Shown here piece after piece: positions 6,324 through 10,898 of a stretch of 10,898 bases of DNA. The stretch lies in the NCBI GenBank assembly GCA_964402955.1, contig CAYOEZ010000172.1:1-10898 (forward strand), in the 5' to 3' direction. Under the pieces are notes generated by a model. The model worked only from the letters and a program-made list of their open reading frames with translations, was not told the DNA's origin and ran no database searches. Source of the DNA: CAYOEZ01 sp964402955 (GTDB taxonomy: Bacteria; Chloroflexota; DTOL01; DAOUCN01). Numbering within the stretch: the first letter of the stretch is position 1; each line of letters opens with the position of its first letter. The position numbers and the translations under genes are program-made.

Positions 6324-8768
6324 ATGAACGGCAACCAGGGCGCCCTGCACATGATTGGCAATGCGCATATTGATCCCGTTTGGCTATGGCAATGGCAGGA
6401 GGGATTCCATGAAGTCATGGCTACCTTCCGCTCGGCGCTTGACCGCATGAAGGAATATGACGACTTCATCTTTACGTCCAGTTCAGCGGCCTTCTATGAG
6501 TGGGTCGAGAACAGCGATCCGCAGATGCTGGAAGAGATCAGGCAGCGCGTCTCCGAAGGTCGCTGGCAGATCGTCGGTGGCTGGTGGATTCAGCCCGACT
6601 GCAATATCCCCTGCGGCGAGTCCTTCGTGCGCCAGGCGCTCTATGGGCAGCGCTATTTTCACGAGAAGCTAGGCGTGACGGCGCGCGTGGGCTACAATCC
6701 TGACAGCTTCGGCCACAACGGCATGTTGCCGCAAATCCTCAAGAAGAGCGGTCTCGACTATTATGCCTTCATGCGCCCGGGGCCGCACGAGAAAGGCCTG
6801 CCGGGGCGTCTCTTCTGGTGGGAAGCGGACGACGGCTCGCGCGTGCTGGCCGGGCAGATTCCCCATCCCTATTGCTCCACTGGCAAAGATCTCGACGAAC
6901 ACATCCGCCGCTGCGCCGATGAGCTGAAGCCGCCGCTCACAGACGCGGCGTGCTACTATGGTGTGGGTAACCACGGCGGCGGCCCCACCAAAGAGAACAT
7001 CGACAGCATTCACCGCCTGCAGGGCGATGCCAGCTTGCCCGCGCTGGTCTTCAGCTCGCCCATCCAGTTCTTTGAGCGCGCACAGGCTCAGGATTCCACT
7101 ATTCCGGTGGTCCACGACGACTTGCAGCATCACGCCCCCGGCTGCTATTCCGTTCATTCCGGTGTGAAACGCTGCAACCGCCAGGCCGAGAACCTGCTGC
7201 TGGCTGCGGAGAAGTACTCAACTGTGGCCAACGCGGTCACAGGCCAACCCTACCCGGCGGACTTCGCCCGGGCCTGGAAAGACGTGCTCTTCTGCCAGTT
7301 CCACGATATCCTCGCCGGCACCAGCCTGGAAGCGGCCTATGACGACGCTCGCAATATGTACGGCGAGGCGATGACGATTGCCGGCAATGCGCTCAACCAT
7401 GCGGTGCAGTCGCTGGCGCGGCGCATTAAGATCCCTGTAGAACAGGACATGCGCCCGATCGTTGTCTTCAATCCGCACGCCTGGCCGGTGCGGGCCAACA
7501 TCGAGCTGGAGTTTGGTCGCCTCGACGACAACGCTGTGCTCCTCGATGATCAGGACCGGCTGACGCCGTTGCAGACCGTGCAGCCCTGGGCCACCACGCG
7601 CGGGCGGCGCCGCCTGAGCTTTGTCGCCGATCTGCCTGCGCTGGGCTATCGCGTCTACCGCGTCGCTGCGCGCCCGGCATCGCTGCAGCCCGCGCCGATG
7701 GCAGCCGGCGATCTGACGATGGAAAACCGTCGTCTGCGTATGACGTTCGATGCGCAGACGGGGCAGATCGCCAGCCTCTACGACAAGGAACTTGGCCTGG
7801 AGGTGCTAGCGGGCGGGGGAGCGCGGCCGGTTGTCATCGATGACCCCAGCGACACCTGGGGACACGCGGCGCGCTTCGATCACGTCAGCGGCGAGTTCAG
7901 CGCGCGTAGCGTCAAGCTGGTCGAGAGCGGGCCGGTCAAGTCGGTCATGCGCGTCGAAAGCATCTATGGTAGCTCGCGGCTGATTCAGGACTTCACGATG
8001 TACGCCGAGATGGATAGCATCGACGTTCACGTGACGGTGGACTGGCATGAGCAGTGCAAAATGCTCAAGCTGCGTTTCCCGGTCAATCTACAGTTCGCCG
8101 ACGCCACCTATGAGATTCCCTATGGTCACATCGTGCGGCCAACGGATGGCGAAGAGGAACCCGGCCAAAGCTGGGTTGACATCACGGGCACTGCCCGGGA
8201 GAGCGGCGAGATCTACGGTCTCAGCGTTCTCAACGACGGCAAGTATGGCTTCGACGTTGCCGGCAAAGAGGTTGGCATGACGGTGCTGCGCAGTCCGGCC
8301 TACGCGCACCACATCCCTGCTGTGCTTGAGCCGGGCAAGCAATACTCATTCATCGATCAGGGCATGCAGCGCTTTACGTATACTTTGCTGCCCCATCGCG
8401 GAAGCTGGCAGAGCGCCGGCACAGCGCGCCGCGCCGCCGAACTGAACCAGCCCCTCGTCGCTTTGATCGCAACCTATCACGACGACGGCGCCCTGGCGCA
8501 GACGGCGTCGTTTGGTCTGGTGGAGCCCGACAACATCATCCTCAGCGTGATCAAACAGGCAGAAGACAACGACGACATCATCGTGCGCTGCTACGAGACG
8601 GCAAAGCAGGCGACGCGGGCAAGGATCACGCTCCCGATCTGGAAGCGCACGATCGAGGCAACGTTCGGCCCCTGCGAGATCAAGACGCTGCGCATCCCCA
8701 CAGACCCGGCGCGACCCGTCACCGAAACGAACCTGCTGGAGTGGGTGGATGAGCATCCTGCACAGTAG
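6324..8768 (+). CDS. Glycoside hydrolase family 38 alpha-mannosidase
   Basis: The 814-residue product is a zinc-dependent retaining alpha-mannosidase. Near the N-terminus 'IGNAHIDPVWLWQW' gives the metal ligands H15 and D17. 'GYNPDSFGHNGMLPQ' gives the nucleophile and metal ligand D127. 'GVGNHGGGPT' lies near 214-222, and 'CQFHDILAGTS' near 324-334 supplies the fourth ligand H327. The helical middle domain carries 'HAPGCYSVHSGVKRCNRQAE' (about 270-289). The beta-rich C-terminal domain begins after 'PIVVFNPHAWPVR' (about 378-390). Length is normal for bacterial GH38 enzymes. No signal peptide is present, so it probably acts in the cytoplasm on imported mannosides; the exact substrate cannot be read from the sequence. 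All catalytic residues are present and the frame is intact. It is transcribed away from the murJ operon, and no transporter or regulator of mannoside use lies in the window. Confidence 0.95.
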   Translation: MNGNQGALHMIGNAHIDPVWLWQWQEGFHEVMATFRSALDRMKEYDDFIFTSSSAAFYEWVENSDPQMLEEIRQRVSEGRWQIVGGWWIQPDCNIPCGESFVRQALYGQRYFHEKLGVTARVGYNPDSFGHNGMLPQILKKSGLDYYAFMRPGPHEKGLPGRLFWWEADDGSRVLAGQIPHPYCSTGKDLDEHIRRCADELKPPLTDAACYYGVGNHGGGPTKENIDSIHRLQGDASLPALVFSSPIQFFERAQAQDSTIPVVHDDLQHHAPGCYSVHSGVKRCNRQAENLLLAAEKYSTVANAVTGQPYPADFARAWKDVLFCQFHDILAGTSLEAAYDDARNMYGEAMTIAGNALNHAVQSLARRIKIPVEQDMRPIVVFNPHAWPVRANIELEFGRLDDNAVLLDDQDRLTPLQTVQPWATTRGRRRLSFVADLPALGYRVYRVAARPASLQPAPMAAGDLTMENRRLRMTFDAQTGQIASLYDKELGLEVLAGGGARPVVIDDPSDTWGHAARFDHVSGEFSARSVKLVESGPVKSVMRVESIYGSSRLIQDFTMYAEMDSIDVHVTVDWHEQCKMLKLRFPVNLQFADATYEIPYGHIVRPTDGEEEPGQSWVDITGTARESGEIYGLSVLNDGKYGFDVAGKEVGMTVLRSPAYAHHIPAVLEPGKQYSFIDQGMQRFTYTLLPHRGSWQSAGTARRAAELNQPLVALIATYHDDGALAQTASFGLVEPDNIILSVIKQAEDNDDIIVRCYETAKQATRARITLPIWKRTIEATFGPCEIKTLRIPTDPARPVTETNLLEWVDEHPAQ

Positions 8769-8776
8769 GAGCGCGC

Positions 8777-8983
8777 TTGGCGGCGGTGAAGATCCTGGTT
8801 GTTACTGTCGACCTGCGCGGGTGCAACATTCGCCTCTGCTTCGACGGCGTGGACCCTGAGGAGCGTTTATATCTGAATGGCGAGTTGCTCGGCACACGCG
8901 CTAAACTTGTCGCCCAACTGCGCGGTGGCAATGAGTGTCCACCAAACACCATCGCCACTCTTCCAGACATTGATTTGTCCTGA
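8777..8983 (+). CDS. Possible small ORF coupled to the mannosidase (doubtful)
   Basis: A 68-codon frame starts with TTG, five bases after AGGAG (8767-8771) that overlaps the mannosidase stop codon. This is the arrangement expected for translational coupling, and its codon use is like that of real genes here ('DGVDPEERLYLNGELLGTRA' is protein-like). Against it, the second half (from about 8895) lies antisense to DNA that is clearly homologous to the Rhs tip on the minus strand. The frame may therefore be chance, or a chimera made when the Rhs remnant fused to older sequence. I recognise no domain. Confidence 0.25.
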   Translation: MAAVKILVVTVDLRGCNIRLCFDGVDPEERLYLNGELLGTRAKLVAQLRGGNECPPNTIATLPDIDLS

Positions 8984-9335
8984 CTAACGCCCCAGGCCAA
9001 CAGCTCATCCACGGTGAAATGGCCTGTTGGGTCAGTGTACCGGAGCGGGTTATTCAGGCAGTACGCATATCTGTTTAGGCTTTGCGGGTTACCGGGTTGT
9101 GGTATAATGCTATCGGGCTGAAGCCACTGGCTAAGATAAGGGTCATAGTAGCGCGCGTTGTAGAAATACAACTGGATGCCCGCATCGAGCCGCTGACCGG
9201 TGAAGCGGAAGGCGGTGGGCATCGTCCGTTCGTGCAGCGGCTCACACCCCACGCCGTGTCGCGTATCTCCGCCTTCGTGTTCTGGGTGCTGTCAAGCCTG
9301 ACGCTGGTCGAACCGCATTCATCGGCCAACCTGCG
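8890..9335 (-). pseudogene. Decayed Rhs tip (orphan Rhs core plus start of C-terminal domain)
   Basis: Reading minus-strand frames in order gives a broken Rhs protein. 'DECGSTSVRLDSTQNTKAEI' (from about 9323) runs to about 9225, where one base is missing. The next frame gives 'TMPTAFRFTGQRLDAG', 'YFYNARYYDPYLSQWLQPDS' and 'NNPLRYTDPTGHFTVDELLA', the Rhs-associated core with its DPxG boundary. A second missing base near 8977 shifts the frame again. The third frame gives 'INVWKSG' and 'WWTLIATAQLGDK', matching 'INAWKQQ' and 'WWSLIRKAKLGDK' in the neighbouring Rhs gene. It then hits TAA near 8890. The 5' end is lost at a 12-bp hairpin (9337-9366). The reading frame that includes the core (starting at 9252) continues past the frameshift as an artefact. 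I read it as a displaced, dead copy of the tip found at 9688-10593. Confidence 0.8.
9155..9220. repeat. 66-bp near-identical Rhs core repeat, copy 1
   Basis: It matches 10493-10558 at 64 of 66 positions in the same orientation. It encodes, on the minus strand, 'FRFTGQRLDAGIQLYFYNA' and neighbours. Flanking sequence is much more diverged, as expected for a short recombination or gene-conversion tract in an Rhs core. Confidence 0.85.
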
Positions 9336-9336
9336 A

Positions 9337-9366
9337 CGGGTGGGCCATCCACACATGGCCCACCCG
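9337..9366. terminator. 12-bp perfect hairpin, terminator-like but without U-tract
   Basis: CGGGTGGGCCAT (9337-9348) and ATGGCCCACCCG (9355-9366) form a perfect stem with a 6-base loop. It lies 20 bp past the stop of the small membrane protein gene and exactly at the point where Rhs homology of the decayed copy ends. Neither strand shows a run of T after it. It may stop or stabilise the Rhs and partner transcript, or mark a recombination junction. Confidence 0.45.
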
Positions 9367-9385
9367 CCTCTCGTAGATCAGCTTC

Positions 9386-9685
9386 TCAACCTCTCGGCTC
9401 GCCCAAACGCCATGTCTCTACCGCGGCGATGATGAGCCCTGCACCGCCAAGAAGCGTGTAGACGATGCCAGCAATTCTGATCTGCTGCGCTGTCAACCGT
9501 TGTTGCTGGGGCCTCCGGAGCACAAAGTTCACCACGTTTACATACATGAGCACCCTTATGTGCTCATTCCAGTTGTCGGGCATCACGCCCTCCGTGTACC
9601 GTTGCCGTCCAGTGTGAAGGGCGTACAAGCTGAGCAGGGTTACGCCAACGCTGGCGATCACACTACTGACAAACGTGTATTCCAC
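9386..9685 (-). CDS. Small two-helix membrane protein; candidate Rhs immunity protein
   Basis: This 99-residue protein starts with GTG at 9685, only two bases after the Rhs stop codon. Two hydrophobic segments are visible: about residues 5-25 ('FVSSVIASVGVTLLSLYALH') and about 71-92 ('IAGIVYTLLGGAGLIIAAVE'). A polar linker between them contains 'MPDNWNEHIRVLMYVNVVNF' and a basic Gln-rich 'RRPQQQRLTAQQ'. I recognise no family. Rhs toxins are normally followed at once by their cognate immunity gene, and this position and near-zero spacing fit. The membrane location would suit protection against a toxin that acts at or crosses the membrane. Function is inferred from position alone. A run of G just before the GTG is a poor ribosome site, so translational coupling is likely. 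Confidence 0.65.
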   Translation of the reverse strand: MEYTFVSSVIASVGVTLLSLYALHTGRQRYTEGVMPDNWNEHIRVLMYVNVVNFVLRRPQQQRLTAQQIRIAGIVYTLLGGAGLIIAAVETWRLGEPRG

Positions 9686-9687
9686 GG

Positions 9688-10593
9688 CTAGTACCCCCGT
9701 TCGTACTCAAAGGCCTTGCCGATGTCCAGTGCAAGACTAAGGAGGGCCGATGGAACCGCACCGCGAGGCAACAGACCAAGGGCACCAGTGGCAGCGCGCC
9801 CCCAGTCACCAGCGCTCGCCCCTTCCACCGTCTGTTTACCCGAGAGTATGTTGCCGCCCCCTCCCGCTGTCTGCACCGTGCTGGTGCCTATCCTCGTCGG
9901 ATCGTAACCAGCGATTGACGCAAGCGCCAGACTCGTGAAATCACCCAGGATCGCTTTGGCGTCCAACCTGTTCGGACGGAAGTACAGGCCTTGTCCTGGA
10001 GGTCCCATCCACGTGGTATCATAGTAATCCCATATCCCCTCCCATTCGCCAGACCCAGTCTGCCGCTCAAGCATGCGCGACTCCCTCACGGTTGCCCGGC
10101 GCGTGAGTTCAAGAGTAGACACCTCCGCGTTCAGGAAGATGTCCGCGTTGGCCTCCAGTCCGAGACGTCGTCGGTTGCCGCTATCAGTATACTCGTGGAA
10201 GAAGAGATTGACCCCCTGTTGCCTGACGCGGTACCAGGCTATGAGCTTGTCGCCTAACTTCGCCTTGCGGATCAGCGACCACCAGTCGGCCTGTTGCTTC
10301 CAGGCGTTGATCTGGTCCTGGCTGATGCCCCAGGCGAGGAGTTCGTCTTCCTCGAAATGCCCGGTCAGGTCCGTATACCTGAGCGGGTTATTCAGCACAT
10401 AGCTGTACCTGTTCAGTGCCTGTGGATTGCTCGGCTGCGGAACAACCGTATCTGCCTGGACGAACCGGCCCACGATGTGGTCGAAATAGCGGGCGTTGTA
10501 GAAGTACAACTGGATGCCCGCATCGAGCCGCTGACCGGTGAAGCGGAAGGTGGTGGGCTGAGAGCCGGAGGTTGTGTACTCCTCGCCGTACAC
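9688..10593 (-). CDS. Rhs core 3' part with unrecognised C-terminal (toxin-like) domain
   Basis: This 301-residue frame begins at GTG 10593 and continues the Rhs sequence that is in another frame to its right. Residues 1-70 are the Rhs-associated core: 'TTFRFTGQRLDAGIQLYFY', 'YVLNNPLRYTDLTGHFEED'. DLTG replaces the usual DPxG at the boundary where tips vary. The next 230 residues are the variable tip. It has 'WWSLIRKAKLGDKLIAWYRV', a charged middle ('RLGLEANADIFLNAEVSTLE'), 'WEGIWDYYDTTWMGPPGQGL', and a Gly-rich then hydrophobic end ('ALLSLALDIGKAFEYERGY'). I see no known nuclease, deaminase or ADP-ribosyltransferase motif. Polymorphic Rhs tips are usually toxins released by self-cleavage after the core; here that is inferred. 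The weak GGGA before the GTG could allow re-initiation, but this frame is more likely one half of a broken gene. A possible immunity gene follows directly. Confidence 0.8.
   Translation of the reverse strand: MYGEEYTTSGSQPTTFRFTGQRLDAGIQLYFYNARYFDHIVGRFVQADTVVPQPSNPQALNRYSYVLNNPLRYTDLTGHFEEDELLAWGISQDQINAWKQQADWWSLIRKAKLGDKLIAWYRVRQQGVNLFFHEYTDSGNRRRLGLEANADIFLNAEVSTLELTRRATVRESRMLERQTGSGEWEGIWDYYDTTWMGPPGQGLYFRPNRLDAKAILGDFTSLALASIAGYDPTRIGTSTVQTAGGGGNILSGKQTVEGASAGDWGRAATGALGLLPRGAVPSALLSLALDIGKAFEYERGY
10493..10558. repeat. 66-bp near-identical Rhs core repeat, copy 2
   Basis: Partner of 9155-9220 (64 of 66 identical), inside the intact core of the current Rhs tip. Confidence 0.85.
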
Positions 10594-10596
10594 CTT

Positions 10597-10621
10597 GTCC
10601 CGCTGCGCGGGAGGCTGCGCA
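10597..10621. repeat. Probable 25-bp insertion with hairpin that breaks the Rhs frame
   Basis: On the minus strand, TCCCGC and GCGGGA form a perfect 6-bp stem around GCA, and GCGCAGC occurs twice in direct orientation. Removing about 25 bp here would restore the usual Rhs junction: 'VVAETR', then Tyr-Lys, then 'VYGEEYTTSG'. Exact ends are uncertain by a few bases. Confidence 0.5.
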
Positions 10622-10898
10622 CTAGCGCGTTTCCGCCACCACGGCCTGGCTGTTGTCCAGCGTCATGCTGGTTGAGCCCAGGTTGTCGCTCAGGATGTAG
10701 TTGGGCAAGGCTGTGCCCAGGCGCGTGCCGATGCGTAAGCTGCCTGCGTAGTAGTACGAGCGCCCGTTTGTGCCGTCCCACTCGAAGTAAGCGCCGATGT
10801 AGGCGGTGGTCACGCCGCCGAGCGTCGCTTTCACGCGCTTGCCGTCGCCATCATAGACAAACGTGGCGCTGCCGCTGCCCGATACGCTACTGAGCCGG
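10622..10898 (-). CDS. Rhs/YD-repeat protein, upstream part (runs off right edge)
   Basis: The minus-strand frame is open from the right edge to TAG at 10622-10624. It shows the last YD-type repeats and the start of the Rhs core. 'SGSATFVYDGDGKRVKATLG' is a typical YD repeat. 'YIGAYFEWDGTNGRSYYYAG' and 'NYILSDNLGSTSMTLDNSQ' lead into the conserved 'VVAETR'. In intact Rhs proteins this is followed by Tyr and then 'GEE' or similar; here the frame stops and the rest continues in another frame from 10593. The N-terminal secretion or delivery domain lies outside the window. It is either a pseudogene or a gene needing a frame change. Confidence 0.88.
   Translation of the reverse strand, partial: RLSSVSGSGSATFVYDGDGKRVKATLGGVTTAYIGAYFEWDGTNGRSYYYAGSLRIGTRLGTALPNYILSDNLGSTSMTLDNSQAVVAETR

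Noticed and set aside
8719..8975. C-terminal part of the minus-strand ORF starting at 9252
   Set aside because: Beyond the frameshift near 8977 it is a basic, Ser-rich artefact; the homologous Rhs sequence continues in another frame.
9082..9108. Plus-strand TTGCGG / TATAAT promoter-like pair
   Set aside because: Spacing is only 15 bp, it lies in the core-coding part of the Rhs remnant, and no supported gene follows on the plus strand.

Overview
The window looks like chromosomal DNA of a high-GC bacterium. Protein style suggests Chloroflexota (Anaerolineae-like): a MurJ-type flippase with an Arg/Pro-rich N-terminal extension, a patatin with C-terminal membrane anchors, a cytoplasmic GH38 alpha-mannosidase and decaying Rhs cassettes beside an insertion sequence. 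That assignment is inference from memory; the window holds no rRNA, tRNA or other phylogenetic marker.

Layout. (1) 1-1164, minus strand: an IS1182-like DDE transposase that runs off the left edge, with a promoter framed by a 9-bp inverted repeat. (2) 1229-1436: a repeat-rich spacer. It holds a palindromic 'GTCATTGCGAG...GAAGCAATCTC' type intergenic repeat (1250-1394), itself interrupted by about 55 bp with a perfect hairpin, and bracketed by two imperfect 28-bp direct repeats. (3) 1454-6038, minus strand: three co-directional genes, transcribed in the order membrane-anchored protein of unknown function, patatin-like phospholipase, murJ. A strong sigma70-type promoter (TTGCCT-17-TATAAT with extended -10) precedes the first gene. 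(4) 6072-6163: a divergent promoter region in which both -10 elements lie in the same 13-bp sequence, placed as a perfect inverted repeat. (5) 6324-8768, plus strand: a GH38 alpha-mannosidase, preceded by a roughly 155-nt leader with a hairpin and two tiny overlapping ORFs. (6) About 8890-10898, minus strand: an Rhs tip region. An active-looking Rhs core with an unrecognised C-terminal domain enters from the right edge. Its frame is broken at the conserved core by a probable 25-bp hairpin-forming insertion. It is followed 2 nt later by a small membrane protein that may be its immunity partner. Next comes a second, decayed Rhs tip carrying two single-base deletions, homologous to the first even beyond the core.

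How the parts may work together. MurJ exports lipid II for peptidoglycan synthesis. The patatin and the membrane-anchored helical protein share its operon, which suggests an envelope role but does not prove one. The mannosidase is divergently transcribed and possibly co-regulated through the mirrored promoters. The right end resembles a polymorphic toxin (Rhs) locus where a displaced 'orphan' tip remains downstream of the current tip and immunity pair. I see no CRISPR array, tRNA, rRNA or replication origin.
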